The position numbers were made by a program, and so were the translations under genes. 64,000 bases of DNA. Source: Cystobacter fuscus DSM 2262. GTDB lineage: Bacteria > Myxococcota > Myxococcia > Myxococcales > Myxococcaceae. The stretch covers positions 62,001 to 126,000 of the forward strand of contig NZ_ANAH02000006.1 in NCBI RefSeq assembly GCF_000335475.2, in the 5' to 3' direction. The notes below the pieces were generated by a model. The model was given only the letters and a program-made list of their open reading frames with translations, was not told the origin of the DNA and ran no database searches. Positions 52,726 to 62,482 of this stretch are shown here, one piece after another; within the stretch, counting starts at the first letter, position 1; every line of letters begins with the position of its first letter.

Positions 52726-55353
52726 CTACTGGCCGAGCACCTTGAGGGAGGCCCGCGCGTCCGGAGCGTACTTCCCGGAGGGTTCCAGGGTGAGATAGCG
52801 CTTGTAGGCCTCGATTGCCTTCTTGTTCTGCCGGGATTGCTCGCGAGCCACGCCGAGGAACAGCCAGGCGCTGGCGTTGCGGGGCTGCTCCTTCGTCACG
52901 ACCTCCAGCAACTCGATGGCCTCGCGGTACTTGCCCGTCTCGCCGCGCACGAGCGCGATGCCCAGTCCCGCCCGGGCCTCGTTGGAGTCCGGCTTGAGCT
53001 CGAGCATCTGACGGTAGCTCCGGGCCGCGGCCTGGTAGCGCTCGCTGGCCAGGGACTTGCGCGCCTGGCGCGTCAGCTCGGCGTACTCGGCCTCGGGATC
53101 CGTCGCGGCCTTCCCCGGAACCGGCGCCTTGGTGTCCTCCACCGGAGGCGTGCCGTCCGCCGCGGCGGCCTGGGTGGGGGGCGTCTCCGGCTGGGCGGGG
53201 GCCTGGGCCTCCGGCTGCTTGGGCTCGGGCCGCTTGGGCTCGGGCGGAGGAGGCGTCTTGGGAGCGGTCGCCGTGGAGGCGGGCACGGTGCTCGGCACCG
53301 GCGCGGGCGGAGGCGTGCTCGCGCCACCCGATTGGGTCATCACCACCACCGCGGCGGCCAGGGCGATCGCCGCGACCCCCACGCCGATGAAGAGGCCCGT
53401 CCGCTTTGGCGCGACGGGCGCCTCCGGCTTGCGCTCCGACGGTACCGGACGGGGCCTGGGCTCCGGCCGGGCCTCCTGCTTCGGCTCGGGCCTGGGCTCC
53501 GGCCGGGCTTCCTGCTTCGGCTCGGGCCTGGGCTCGGGCATCGGCTCCGGCCGGGCCACCACCACGGGCGCGGGCAGGGACTCCAACTGAGCCTCCAGTG
53601 TGGGCAGGGGCTCCGGCTCCAGCACGGGCAGGGGCTCCGGCTCCAGCACGGGCATCGGCATCGGCTCGGGCATGGGCTCCGGCTGGGCCTCCAGCACGGG
53701 CATGGGCGCCTCGGAAGGCACCAGCGGCTCGGACACCGGCGGCGCGGCCGGCTCGATCACCGCGCTCGACACCAGGGTGACTTCCTCCGCCGGACCCGCG
53801 GGCTCGGGAGGAGGCACCACGGGCAGCGGATTGGGCTCCACCGCGGCCCCTCCGAAGATGGGAGCCCGGGACATGGGCGAAGACAGCTCGCCGAACGACA
53901 TGGAAGCCGCGGACGCGGCCGTGGACCCGGCGGAGGGAGCGGGAGCGGAAGCGCGCGGAGCCGGGGACCAGCCCGGACCCCATTTCCCCGTGGAGCCGAG
54001 GCCATCCTCATCCACCCGGTTCCAATCGAGCAGCAGGCTGCGCTGCGCCTGCTCCTTGGCGCGGTGCGCGGGGGCGGGATCCACGAGGAACGAGGAGCCC
54101 TCGGCGGTGCGCGGGGGCGCGATGAAGTCCGCCTCGGGAGCGGTGGGCGAGCGACGCCGGGACTCGAAGACGACCACGTTGGCGAGCCGCGGGGGAGCCT
54201 CCGCCTCGGTGCGCGGCGCGGTCGAGGCACGCACCTCGGGGGCCGGCGGGACCACGGGGGCCGCGGTGACGGGCGCCTCCACCATGAGCGCGGGGGCCTC
54301 GGGCACGGGAGCCGGAGCCGGCGCCGGCTCGACGGGAGCGCTGGGCGCGGGCGCGTTGTGCAGCCACTCCTCGATGCCCGGCTTGCCGCTCTGCACGGGC
54401 TCCTGCGAGACACTGCCCAGCTCGCGGATGAGGCCCTCGAAGTACAGCTTGCTGATGATGCCCAGCGCCGCCAGGTCGTCGAAGTCCGAGTCCTCCACCA
54501 CGCGGCTCAGGGTGCGCTTGCCATCGAAGAGGCGCAAAAGCCCGTTGACCTCGTCCGGGATCTCCGAGAGCCGGTCGGCCAGCTGGTGGTAGTCGATCTC
54601 GAACACCGTCTCCAGGGGCGGCAGCTGCTCGAGCATGCGGCCCCACTCGTCCAGCCGGCGCATGCCCTCCATGAGCAGGCCCTGGGTGGAGACCTCGATG
54701 CGCTCGGAGCGATCCAACGCGGAGAACTGCACCTCGAACTCGCCCTCGGTGGCGTTGAGCAGCCGGTAGAAGGCGTTCTCGCCCTTGAGCCGGCCCATCT
54801 CCGCGTCGATGACGCGGCCTTCCTTGAAGTAGATGGTGGCGACGCGATCACCCTTGATGGAGATGGTGCCCGTCTTGCGGCCGATCTCGAACGTCTGCAC
54901 CAGGTCCACGACGCCCATGTCGACCAGGTTGCCCGCGAACCCACCCTTGGTGGTCTCGCGCCGCTCGATGCGCTCCTTGTCCGCCTTCTGGAGGATCATC
55001 GTCACGCGGGTGACGATCTCCTTGATGTAGATGGGCTTGGTCAGATAGTCGTCCGCCCCCATCTCCAGGCCCTTCACCTTGGCCTCGACCGCCTTCTGGT
55101 TGGTGAGGAAGACGAAGGGAATGTGCTTGTAGCGCTCCTCGGATTTGAGCGTCCGGCACAGCTCCAGACCGTCCATCTCGGGCATCTTCGTGTCGGACAG
55201 CACCAGGTCTGGCGTGCTGATCTGCACCTTCTCGAGCGCGTCCTTGCCGTGAACAGCGGTCGTGACGGAGAAGCCGGCCTTCTTCAGGCTGACCTCCATG
55301 ACACGGAGACTCTTCGGGTCACTATCGACCAGGAGCAGGTGCTGCTTGGCCAC
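52726..55353 (-). CDS. Response regulator with DUF4388 (PATAN), TM and TPR domains
   Basis: An 875-residue protein. Receiver domain 1-125 with phospho-acceptor Asp54 ([13 protein letters not shown]) and Lys106 (YLTKP). DUF4388/PATAN about 138-245 ([26 protein letters not shown]). A helical region to 325, then about 320 residues of P/E/A-rich repeats ([15 protein letters not shown]). One TM (about 651-673) and a C-terminal TPR domain (about 735-870) probably outside. No DNA-binding domain. The combination of a cytoplasmic receiver and a likely periplasmic TPR in one chain is unusual. It is the upstream partner of the giant DUF4388 gene in a minus-strand pair. Confidence 0.85.
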   Translation of the reverse strand: MAKQHLLLVDSDPKSLRVMEVSLKKAGFSVTTAVHGKDALEKVQISTPDLVLSDTKMPEMDGLELCRTLKSEERYKHIPFVFLTNQKAVEAKVKGLEMGADDYLTKPIYIKEIVTRVTMILQKADKERIERRETTKGGFAGNLVDMGVVDLVQTFEIGRKTGTISIKGDRVATIYFKEGRVIDAEMGRLKGENAFYRLLNATEGEFEVQFSALDRSERIEVSTQGLLMEGMRRLDEWGRMLEQLPPLETVFEIDYHQLADRLSEIPDEVNGLLRLFDGKRTLSRVVEDSDFDDLAALGIISKLYFEGLIRELGSVSQEPVQSGKPGIEEWLHNAPAPSAPVEPAPAPAPVPEAPALMVEAPVTAAPVVPPAPEVRASTAPRTEAEAPPRLANVVVFESRRRSPTAPEADFIAPPRTAEGSSFLVDPAPAHRAKEQAQRSLLLDWNRVDEDGLGSTGKWGPGWSPAPRASAPAPSAGSTAASAASMSFGELSSPMSRAPIFGGAAVEPNPLPVVPPPEPAGPAEEVTLVSSAVIEPAAPPVSEPLVPSEAPMPVLEAQPEPMPEPMPMPVLEPEPLPVLEPEPLPTLEAQLESLPAPVVVARPEPMPEPRPEPKQEARPEPRPEPKQEARPEPRPRPVPSERKPEAPVAPKRTGLFIGVGVAAIALAAAVVVMTQSGGASTPPPAPVPSTVPASTATAPKTPPPPEPKRPEPKQPEAQAPAQPETPPTQAAAADGTPPVEDTKAPVPGKAATDPEAEYAELTRQARKSLASERYQAAARSYRQMLELKPDSNEARAGLGIALVRGETGKYREAIELLEVVTKEQPRNASAWLFLGVAREQSRQNKKAIEAYKRYLTLEPSGKYAPDARASLKVLGQ

Positions 55354-55547
55354 GTTCGATTGCCTTTCGCTGCGGACGGCCTACCAGGGAAGGCCGGCGC
55401 CGAGAAGGCGGGATGATCGGGCCCGCTCTCCAGGGCTGTCAATGGTCGTGGGAGAGGGAACTCGCCGAGCATCCAGGAGGTCGAGCACGTGCCCGGCGAG
55501 GCCGGACACCGGGGACCCGGACGCGGCGAGCCCTCCCGGCGCGCGGC

Positions 55548-58500
55548 TCAGCGGAAGAGGCCGCCCTTCTTGGGGGGAGGCGGATTCTTCTTGCGCATCT
55601 CGATGAGCCGCAGCTCCTGGTTGGCCTCCAGATGCTTGGGACTCGCACGGATGGCCTCGCGGAAGTGCCGTTCGGCGCGCTCCATGTCGCCCTCGACCCG
55701 GGCGATCACCCCGAGCTGGTAGTGGGCCCGGTCGCAGCGCGGATCCATCTTCAGCGCCTCGGCCATCATCTGCTTGGCGCGGGTGACCTCGGTCTTGCGC
55801 TGGGGGTCCATGTAGATGGCCCAGCCTCGGGCAGCCAGGTACACCGCGCGGGGCTCGGCCTGGAAGGCGCGGTCGAAATGGTCCGCCGCCGCCACGAAGT
55901 CGCGCTTGCGGAAGAAGATCTCCCCCGCCTTGAAGAGCTCGTTGGGATCTTCCCCGGAGGCGCGTTGCGGCGGCGGTTGGAACGACCCCTTGGAGCGCAG
56001 CTCCTGGAGATAGGTCGCGCGCTTCGCGTCGTCGTAGAGAACGTCATAGGCCTCGCGGATGGACTCGTAGACGATGGTCATGCGCGGCGCGAGCGCGGAG
56101 AGCGAGGGCGGCAGACGATCCGGGTGGAAGCGCTTGGCGAGCGCGACGAAGGCCGACTTCACCTGCTCGCGCTTGACGTCCGGGCCGATGGCGAGTCCCA
56201 ACAGGGAGAAGTAATCCTGCTTGGACTGCACGTCGGCGTAGCGCTTCTCGATGAGCTGGGCGAGCTGCTGCTCCTCGTCGTTGCCCTGTGCGGACGCCGC
56301 GGCGGCGGGCGCGGGCACTGACGGAGCAGACGTAGGCACTGGCGACGCGGGCGTGGGCGCTGGCGGCGCGGACACTGGCGGAGACACCGGACGGGCTCCA
56401 GTGTCCGCCTCGTTCTCGAAGGGCAGATCGACCCATTCCGCGAGCGAGTCGGCCTCATCGATCAGCGGCACGGCGGCGGGCGAAGCGACCACGGGCTGGG
56501 AGACCGGCTCGGCGGGAGGCGGGGCGGCGACGACGGCCACCGCGGGCACCTCGACCTGAACGAACGACTCCAGTTGACCGTCGACCTGCTGCAGCGCGGC
56601 CTCGAACGAAGCGCTGATGTCTCCCGGCGCCTCGCCCGGCTGAGACTTGCCGAACCTCATGCCGCCCCATTGAGGATCCTCGAGCATGGGGCGCGGGGCC
56701 TGGCTGCCCTGGGGAGCGGGAGGAGGAGCAGTGGGAGGGAGACCCCGCGTGGACAGGTTCGGAGGAACGGACGATTCCGGAGCGGGTGGACGAGGAGCGG
56801 GCGAAGGGGCGCCAGCCGAGGGCGAACGCATGCCCGGCGGAACGGGAGCCGTGAACGGGCGCGCGCCAGCGGAGGGCGGCCGCATCCCTGGCGGGACGTC
56901 ACCACGAGGAGCGACGGGCCGGGGCGCAACGGCCAGGGGAAGCGGAGAGACGAGGGGCTCGGACCAGTCGGTGGCGGTGAGCATGTCCCAGGATTCTTCC
57001 GGGACGGGTGCCGCGAGCGTGGGCGATGGGGGAACAGGCTCCGTGACGGTTTCCGCGGTGGTGGGCACGAACGCCGCGACCCGCTCCTCGGGGGTGGGAA
57101 CGGGCTCCTCGATGAGCCAGTCCTCGGGAGGAGTGCTCCCCGTCCGACGCAGCGCCTCCTGCATGTCCTGCATCCGCGCGGCATCGGCCTGCTCACGCGC
57201 CAGGCGGAGCCCCTCCGTGTCTTCGTGTCCGGGCAGTTCCGCGGCCACCGGGAGCGCGAAGTCCACGGCGATGTTCTCCTCGGGGGGAGGCACGGCCGCA
57301 TCCGGGAAGGCATTGAACCAGCCCTCGGACGAGGGAGCGATGTCGGCGAGCGACACCTCGAGCTGCGGGCCCGGACTGGACTCGGGCACTTCAGGAGTGG
57401 CCGGGGCCGCGGTGAAGAAAAACTCCCCGTCCGCCAGCTGGGCCAATTCGGCGAGCTGAGCCACGTCCGACAACTGCGAGACTTCGACAGGAGCCCGCGC
57501 CTCCGCGACCCGAGCGGTCTCCGCGAGGCGCGCCCACTCCTCCGCTCGACGCCAGGACTCCTCGGCCTGCCGTGCGGCTTCGGCCTGCCGGGTCTCTTCG
57601 GCCAACCGAGCCTCTTCGGCCAGTCGCGCGGCCTCGGCCTGCCGGGCCTCTTCGGCCAGTCGCACGGCGTCAGCGAACCGCGCCTCTTCGGCCAACCGGG
57701 CCTCTTCCGCGAGTCGCGCGGCTTCCGCCTGCCGAGCCTCTTCGGCCAAACGAGCCTCTTCGGCCAGCCGCGCCTCTTCGGCCAACCGGGCCTCTTCGGC
57801 CAGTCGCACGGCTTCAGCAAACCGGGCCTCTTCGGCCAGCCGGGCCTCTTCCGCGAGTCGCGCGGCTTCCGCCTGTCGCGCCGCTTCGGCCAAATGAGCC
57901 TCTTCGGCCAGCCGCGCCTCTTCGGCCAACCGGGCCTCTTCCGCGAGTCGCGCGGCTTCCGCCTGCCGAGCCTCTTCGGCCAACCGGGCCTCTTCCGCGA
58001 GTCGCGCGGCTTCCGCCTGCCGAGCCTCTTCAGCCAACCGGGCTTCTTCGGCCAGCCGAGCCTCTTCCGCGAGTCGCGCGGCTTCCGCCTGCCGTGCCTC
58101 TTCCGCTAGCCGGGCCTCTTCAGCCAACCGTGCCTCTTCGGCCAGTCGCACGGCTTCGGCAAACCGGGCCTCTTCAGCCAGTCGGGCCTCTTCAGCCAAC
58201 TGGACCTCTTCAGCCAGTCGAGCCTCTTCGGCCAGCCGGGCTTCTTCGGCCAGTCGCACGGCTTCCGCCTGCCGTGCCTCTTCGGCCAGTCGCGCGGCTT
58301 CGGCAAACTGGGCCTCTTCGACCAGTCGCGCCTCTTCAGCCAACCGGGCCTCTTCGGCGAGTCGCGCGGCTTCGGCCAGCCGTACCTCTTCAGCCAGTCG
58401 CGCGGCTTCCGCCTGCCGCGCCTCTTCCGCGAATCGCACGGCTTCGGCCAGCCGTGCCTCTTCGGCCAGTCGCGCGGCTTCCGCGAGTCGCGCGGCTTCA

Positions 58501-59636
58501 GCCAGTCGCGCCTCTTCGGCCTGCCGCGCCTCCTCAGCCAGTCGCTCGGCTTCCTCCAGCCGAGCCTCTTCGGCCAGTCGCGCCTCTTCGGCCAGTCGCG
58601 CCTCTTCCGCTAGCCGTGCCTCTTCTGCCCGCCGCGCCGCTTCAGCCAACCGCGCCGCTTCAGCCAGTCGCGCGGCTTCCGCCTGCCGCGCCTCTTCAGC
58701 CAGTCGCGCGGCTTCCGCCCGCCGCGCCTCTTCAGCCAGCCGAGCCTCTTCCGCGAGTCGCGCGGCTTCGGCCAGCCGTGCCTCTTCCGCCAGTCGCGCG
58801 GCTTCGGCCAGCCGTGCCTCTTCCGCCCGCCGCGCCGCTTCAGCCAGCCGAGCCTCTTCCGCGAGTCGCGCCTCTTCGGCCAGTCGCGCCTCTTCCGCCT
58901 GCCGCGCCTCTTCCGCCAGTCTCGCGGCTTCCGCCTGCCGTGCCTCTTCCGCCAGCCGTACCTCTTCGGCCAGCCGCGCCTCTTCCTCCCGACGCGCGTT
59001 CTCGCGCGCCATCCAGTCCTCGACGGACAAGGACTCGACGAGGCCCTCGCGCTCCAGCACATGAAGCAGCGTCCGTGAGCCGAGCGTCAGCCCCTCCAGC
59101 CGCGTGAAGTCCACCAGCGACGAGAGAAACGCCATCTCGTCCTCGCCCGATACCCAGGGAGCGCAGGCCGCCGCATCCGCGCAGCGGAACATGCGTGGCG
59201 CGGAGGGCTCGCCCTCGACGGGCTCCAGCGCGGCACGCACGACGCGCGCGCCCGCGATGGGGCGGAACATCGGCTCGATCCCGTCCTCCTCGAAGGCGGC
59301 ATGCTCGGCGAGCTGACTCAGGCGCCGCACCTCGGCGAGCACCTGCTGCTCGGCCACCTTGCCCGGCTCCAGCCCCAACTCCTCCAGCAGATCCTCGTCC
59401 GGAGACCCCGCGCTCTCCCGGGCCCAGAGCGCATCCAACAGTCCGGCGTGGATGCGGCCGGCCTGCACCAGCGCCTGCACCGGGGTCTGGAAGCCGAAGC
59501 CGAGCCGGGTCCCCACCAGGTCACCTCCCTGGAGGAACAGCAGCGACTGCCGGCCGCCAGCGCTCAGCGTGAGGCGGCCGGTGGCGCGGGACTTGTGGGC
59601 GGAGTAGAGGGTTTCAACGACCTGCGAAGCGGACAT
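55548..59636 (-). CDS. Giant DUF4388-coiled coil-DnaJ-TPR protein
   Basis: A 1362-residue protein. Residues 1-100 look like a DUF4388/PATAN domain (ETLYSAHKSRATGRLTLSAG ... LFLQGGDLVGTRL). About 212-697 is a long charged coil of the 6-residue repeat (RLAEEA / RLAEAA / RQAEAA). A P-rich stretch follows (about 800-1110), then a J domain (about 1135-1210; YFSLLGLAIG ... AKRFHPDRLP, with HPD) and a TPR tail (about 1225-1345). J domains recruit Hsp70/DnaK, so this may assemble or move something along its coil; that is inference. ATG 59636. Confidence 0.85.
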   Translation of the reverse strand: MSASQVVETLYSAHKSRATGRLTLSAGGRQSLLFLQGGDLVGTRLGFGFQTPVQALVQAGRIHAGLLDALWARESAGSPDEDLLEELGLEPGKVAEQQVLAEVRRLSQLAEHAAFEEDGIEPMFRPIAGARVVRAALEPVEGEPSAPRMFRCADAAACAPWVSGEDEMAFLSSLVDFTRLEGLTLGSRTLLHVLEREGLVESLSVEDWMARENARREEEARLAEEVRLAEEARQAEAARLAEEARQAEEARLAEEARLAEEARLAEAARRAEEARLAEAARLAEEARLAEAARLAEEARLAEEARRAEAARLAEEARQAEAARLAEAARLAEAARRAEEARLAEEARLAEEARLAEEARLEEAERLAEEARQAEEARLAEAARLAEAARLAEEARLAEAVRFAEEARQAEAARLAEEVRLAEAARLAEEARLAEEARLVEEAQFAEAARLAEEARQAEAVRLAEEARLAEEARLAEEVQLAEEARLAEEARFAEAVRLAEEARLAEEARLAEEARQAEAARLAEEARLAEEARLAEEARQAEAARLAEEARLAEEARQAEAARLAEEARLAEEARLAEEAHLAEAARQAEAARLAEEARLAEEARFAEAVRLAEEARLAEEARLAEEARLAEEARQAEAARLAEEARLAEEARFADAVRLAEEARQAEAARLAEEARLAEETRQAEAARQAEESWRRAEEWARLAETARVAEARAPVEVSQLSDVAQLAELAQLADGEFFFTAAPATPEVPESSPGPQLEVSLADIAPSSEGWFNAFPDAAVPPPEENIAVDFALPVAAELPGHEDTEGLRLAREQADAARMQDMQEALRRTGSTPPEDWLIEEPVPTPEERVAAFVPTTAETVTEPVPPSPTLAAPVPEESWDMLTATDWSEPLVSPLPLAVAPRPVAPRGDVPPGMRPPSAGARPFTAPVPPGMRSPSAGAPSPAPRPPAPESSVPPNLSTRGLPPTAPPPAPQGSQAPRPMLEDPQWGGMRFGKSQPGEAPGDISASFEAALQQVDGQLESFVQVEVPAVAVVAAPPPAEPVSQPVVASPAAVPLIDEADSLAEWVDLPFENEADTGARPVSPPVSAPPAPTPASPVPTSAPSVPAPAAAASAQGNDEEQQLAQLIEKRYADVQSKQDYFSLLGLAIGPDVKREQVKSAFVALAKRFHPDRLPPSLSALAPRMTIVYESIREAYDVLYDDAKRATYLQELRSKGSFQPPPQRASGEDPNELFKAGEIFFRKRDFVAAADHFDRAFQAEPRAVYLAARGWAIYMDPQRKTEVTRAKQMMAEALKMDPRCDRAHYQLGVIARVEGDMERAERHFREAIRASPKHLEANQELRLIEMRKKNPPPPKKGGLFR
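57545..59000 (-). repeat. 18-base coding repeat array (coiled-coil region)
   Basis: About 1.45 kb of imperfect 18-base units (plus strand of the type CCTCTTCGGCCAGTCGCG) encode about 80 copies of a 6-residue unit, RLAEEA with variants. The copies are very similar at nucleotide level, so length differences between strains and assembly errors are both likely. It also leaves long antisense frames open. Confidence 0.95.
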
Positions 59637-59669
59637 GCGGGCCTCAGTGTAGTCGCTCCGCCCCTCCTC

Positions 59670-60173
59670 TCAACTTGGCGTGTCCGCCCGCCCGCCCGGG
59701 AGGCCGAAGCCCACCTGGCGCAGGGCCTCGTAGGCGGCGATGCCCACGGCGGTGGACAGGTTCAGGCTGCGGCGCTCGGGCAGCATGGGCAGGGTGACGG
59801 CCGTTCCCGAGCCCCCGGTCATCACCTCGGGGGGCAGGCCCTGCGTCTCCGAGCCGAAGACGAGGTGATCTCCCTCCTCGAGGCGCGCGGCGTACAGGGA
59901 TGTAGCGGCGCGGGCGGAGAAGAGCCATCGCCTGGCCGAGGGCCACTCGGCCAGATAGGCGCCGTAGTCCGGGTAGAGCTTGAGGAAGACCTTGTCCCAG
60001 TAGTCGAGCCCGGCGCGCTTGAGGTGCCGGTCGTCGATGGAGAAGCCCAGGGGCTCCACGAGGATGAGGCGGCAGCCGGTGACGGCACACAGCCGGGCGA
60101 TGTTGCCGGTGTTGGGGGGAATCTGCGGGGAGACGAGGACGAGGTGGAAGGGGCGCGCCAGGGGCTGGAGCAT
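59670..60173 (-). CDS. trmL: tRNA (cytidine(34)-2'-O)-methyltransferase
   Basis: A 167-residue SPOUT enzyme that 2'-O-methylates the wobble base of tRNA-Leu isoacceptors. Motifs: VLVSPQIPPNTGNIARLCAVTGC, LVFGSETQGLPPEV and RSLNLSTAVGIAAYEALRQ. ATG 60173 is next to the family N-terminus. It is divergent from the DUF192 gene, 18 bases away, so their promoters overlap each other's starts. Confidence 0.93.
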   Translation of the reverse strand: MLQPLARPFHLVLVSPQIPPNTGNIARLCAVTGCRLILVEPLGFSIDDRHLKRAGLDYWDKVFLKLYPDYGAYLAEWPSARRWLFSARAATSLYAARLEEGDHLVFGSETQGLPPEVMTGGSGTAVTLPMLPERRSLNLSTAVGIAAYEALRQVGFGLPGGRADTPS

Positions 60174-60191
60174 TGGAGTAGAAAGCGCGAC

Positions 60192-60548
60192 ATGCGCCTG
60201 AGAGTGAACAATGTGACACGAGACCGCCTGTTGGCGGATCGCGCCGAGCGGGCCACGAGCTTCCGGGACCGCTTCGTGGGGCTGATGGGGCGGCGCTCGC
60301 TGGCGCTGGGCGAGGGGATGCACATTGTGCCGTGCAACTCCATCCATACCTTCTTCATGCGCATTCCCATCGACGTGGCCTTCCTCGACCCGGACGGGGT
60401 GATCGTCAAGCAGTTCGTGGCCCTGCCGCCCTGGCGGGCGACGTCTGTGTACTTCCAGGCGAAATCGGTGCTGGAGCTGCCCGCGGGGACGCTTCAGGCC
60501 AGTGGGACCCGGGAGGGGGACCGGCTGGTGTTCGAGCCCGTCCCGTGA
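60192..60548 (+). CDS. DUF192 family protein
   Basis: A 118-residue protein of the DUF192 fold: RDRFVGLMGRRSLALGEGMHIVPCNSIHTFFMRIPIDVAFLD, IVKQFVALPPWRAT, SVLELPAGT. There is no signal peptide (many members have one), so it is cytoplasmic. The function of this family is unknown. ATG 60192 gives the MRLRVNN start. Confidence 0.9.
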   Translation: MRLRVNNVTRDRLLADRAERATSFRDRFVGLMGRRSLALGEGMHIVPCNSIHTFFMRIPIDVAFLDPDGVIVKQFVALPPWRATSVYFQAKSVLELPAGTLQASGTREGDRLVFEPVP

Positions 60549-60584
60549 GCCGCCAGGGGGTCGCGCGACCGGAGCGCTTGGGTT

Positions 60585-60613
60585 TTGACCCTCCTCGGGA
60601 CGCTTTGTTAACC
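60585..60613 (+). promoter_or_regulatory. Probable promoter of the PP2C phosphatase
   Basis: TTGACC (60585-60590), 17 bases, TTAACC (60608-60613), followed by about 50 bases to ATG 60663. The -35 box matches that of the rpsO promoter exactly. Confidence 0.5.
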
Positions 60614-60662
60614 TGCTCCCCCCGTCCACGTCCCCCCTGGACACGCTGGAGAATTCCCGAGC

Positions 60663-61427
60663 ATGCGCATTGAGGTCGCTGGCCACACCCACGTCGGGAT
60701 GAAGCGCAACCACAACGAGGACAACTACCTCATCCTGCCGGAGGAGAACCTGTGCTGCGTCGCCGACGGCATGGGCGGACACTCCTCGGGGGAGATCGCC
60801 TCGAAGATCGCGGTGGACGAGCTGGCCGAGTTCTTCCGGATGACGGCGAAGGATCAGGACGCCACCTGGCCCTTCAAGATGGACAAGGCGCGCAACTACG
60901 ACGAGAACCGGCTGGCCACGGGCATCAAGCTGGCCAACAAGAGCATCTACGAGAAGGCCAGCCACGAGACGAAGTACAAGGGCATGGGGACGACGATCGT
61001 CTCGGTGCACTTCACCAAGGACTCGGCCTACGTGGGGCACGTGGGCGACAGCCGGGTGTACTTCTTCCGGCAGGGCGTGCTCAGGCAGCTCACCGAGGAC
61101 CACTCGCTGCTCAACGACTACCTCAAGGCCAAGAAGCTCACGCCCGAGGAGATCGAGAACTTCCCCCACAAGAACGTCATCGTCCGGGCGCTCGGCATGA
61201 AGGAGCTGGTGCAGGTGGACGTGACGAAGGTGGAGCCGCAGCAGGACGACATCTTCCTGCTGTGCTCGGACGGGCTGTCCGGCATGGTGACGGATCCGGA
61301 GATCCAGGAGCTGCTGGCGCGCACGGACGAGCTGGAGAAGGCGTGCTCGCAGCTCATCGACCTGGCGAACGCGGCGGGCGGCACGGACAACGTCACGTGC
61401 GTGCTCGCGCGCTTCCACGCCAACTGA
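60663..61427 (+). CDS. PP2C-type Ser/Thr protein phosphatase
   Basis: A 254-residue metal-dependent phosphatase. Motifs: RNHNEDNYLI, VADGMGGHSSG, MGTTIVSVHF, GHVGDSRVYFFR, HSLLNDYLK, FLLCSDGLSGMV and GGTDNVTCVLARF; the metal-binding Asp residues are intact. It would reverse the action of kinases such as the two encoded here. Convergent with the nucleotidyltransferase gene, 7 bases apart. Soluble, no TM. Confidence 0.95.
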   Translation: MRIEVAGHTHVGMKRNHNEDNYLILPEENLCCVADGMGGHSSGEIASKIAVDELAEFFRMTAKDQDATWPFKMDKARNYDENRLATGIKLANKSIYEKASHETKYKGMGTTIVSVHFTKDSAYVGHVGDSRVYFFRQGVLRQLTEDHSLLNDYLKAKKLTPEEIENFPHKNVIVRALGMKELVQVDVTKVEPQQDDIFLLCSDGLSGMVTDPEIQELLARTDELEKACSQLIDLANAAGGTDNVTCVLARFHAN

Positions 61428-61434
61428 CGGGCCG

Positions 61435-62454
61435 CTAGAGCGGCGCCGCCACGCGGTAGGCGCCCCAGGCGACGACTTCCACGAGCGACTCTCCGGGCGC
61501 CACCTCGGTGCCCTCCAGGATGGCGGCGCGCTCCAACCGGGCGCCCTCCCCCACCCGGACACCGGCGCCCACGGACACGCAGGCGCCCACGTGCGCGCCC
61601 CGCGCCACCGTGCACCCCGCGTCGAAGTGCGCCGGTCCCACCACCTGCCCCTCCACCCGGGCCGAGGCGTGGGCCCAGGCGTTGTCCGGCCCCCTGGGCG
61701 CCAGGGCGAAGGGAGAGTCCCCGCCCAGCCCCTCCAGGGACACCTGTCCGGAGAGCACGTCGCGCACGGTGGCCAGGTAGCGCGACGGCGTGCCCAGGTC
61801 CGACCAGTACGCGCGCACGCCCTCGCCCCGGACGGGCACGCCCGCCTCCATCATCCGCACGTAGACGTCGCGGTTGATGTCCTCGGGCCCCTCGGGCGTC
61901 ATGAAGTCGAAGACGCGCGGGGACATCACGTGCACGCCCGTGAAGTGCCAGGGCGTGAGCCCCTCGCCTCCGGGCCCGAAGCCCGCGATGCGCCGCACCT
62001 GGCCCCGCCCATCCACGTCCACCGAGGCGTACTTCTCGTTCTCCGGCATGGGCAAAAGCACCATCGTCGCCGCCGCGCCCGACGCCCGGTGCGCCTGGAC
62101 CACCGGGCGCAGGTCCACCGGGAAGAGGATGTCGCCGTTGAAGACGAGGAAGTCCTCGCCCGCGAGGAAGTCCCTCAGGCCGCGGATGCCGCCGCCGGTG
62201 CCCTGGATGACGGGCTCGTGCACCACGTGCAGCGTGAGCCCCGCGCGCTCGCACTCGGCGCGGGCGGTGGCCGCCATGACGTCCGGCAGGTGGTGGGTGT
62301 TGATGCCCACCTCCCGCACGCCCGCGCCGCGCAGCACCGCCAGGTGATAGCGGAAGAGGGGCTGACCGAGGAACGGCAGGGCCGGCTTGGGCCAGCGCTC
62401 GGTGAACGGACGCAGGCGCGTGCCCAGCCCCGCGCAGAGAATCATCGCCTTCAT
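61435..62454 (-). CDS. Sugar-1-phosphate nucleotidyltransferase (MurU-like) with beta-helix
   Basis: A 339-residue protein. The N-terminal nucleotidyltransferase domain has MILCAGLGTRLRPFTERWPKPALPFLGQPL and FLVFNGDILFPVD. The C-terminal 90 residues are hexapeptide-like (GQVVGPAHFDAGCTVARGAHVGACVSVGAGVRVGEGARL), a short left-handed beta-helix absent from Pseudomonas MurU. The upstream AmgK-like kinase gene (28-base gap) argues for UDP-MurNAc/GlcNAc salvage; a mannose-1-phosphate guanylyltransferase role is the alternative. Confidence 0.88.
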   Translation of the reverse strand: MKAMILCAGLGTRLRPFTERWPKPALPFLGQPLFRYHLAVLRGAGVREVGINTHHLPDVMAATARAECERAGLTLHVVHEPVIQGTGGGIRGLRDFLAGEDFLVFNGDILFPVDLRPVVQAHRASGAAATMVLLPMPENEKYASVDVDGRGQVRRIAGFGPGGEGLTPWHFTGVHVMSPRVFDFMTPEGPEDINRDVYVRMMEAGVPVRGEGVRAYWSDLGTPSRYLATVRDVLSGQVSLEGLGGDSPFALAPRGPDNAWAHASARVEGQVVGPAHFDAGCTVARGAHVGACVSVGAGVRVGEGARLERAAILEGTEVAPGESLVEVVAWGAYRVAAPL

Positions 62455-62482
62455 GTGCGGCCCCTCTTTCCTTGGTCCCGCC

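Noticed and set aside
57545-59000. CRISPR array
   Set aside because: Units are contiguous 18-base coding repeats with no unique spacers and no cas genes nearby.
57572-59107. A 511-codon plus-strand ORF opposite the coiled-coil region
   Set aside because: It is the antisense reading of the 18-base repeat (RPVARLPPAEPL...); no domain and no initiation signals. The minus-strand protein has PATAN, J and TPR domains.
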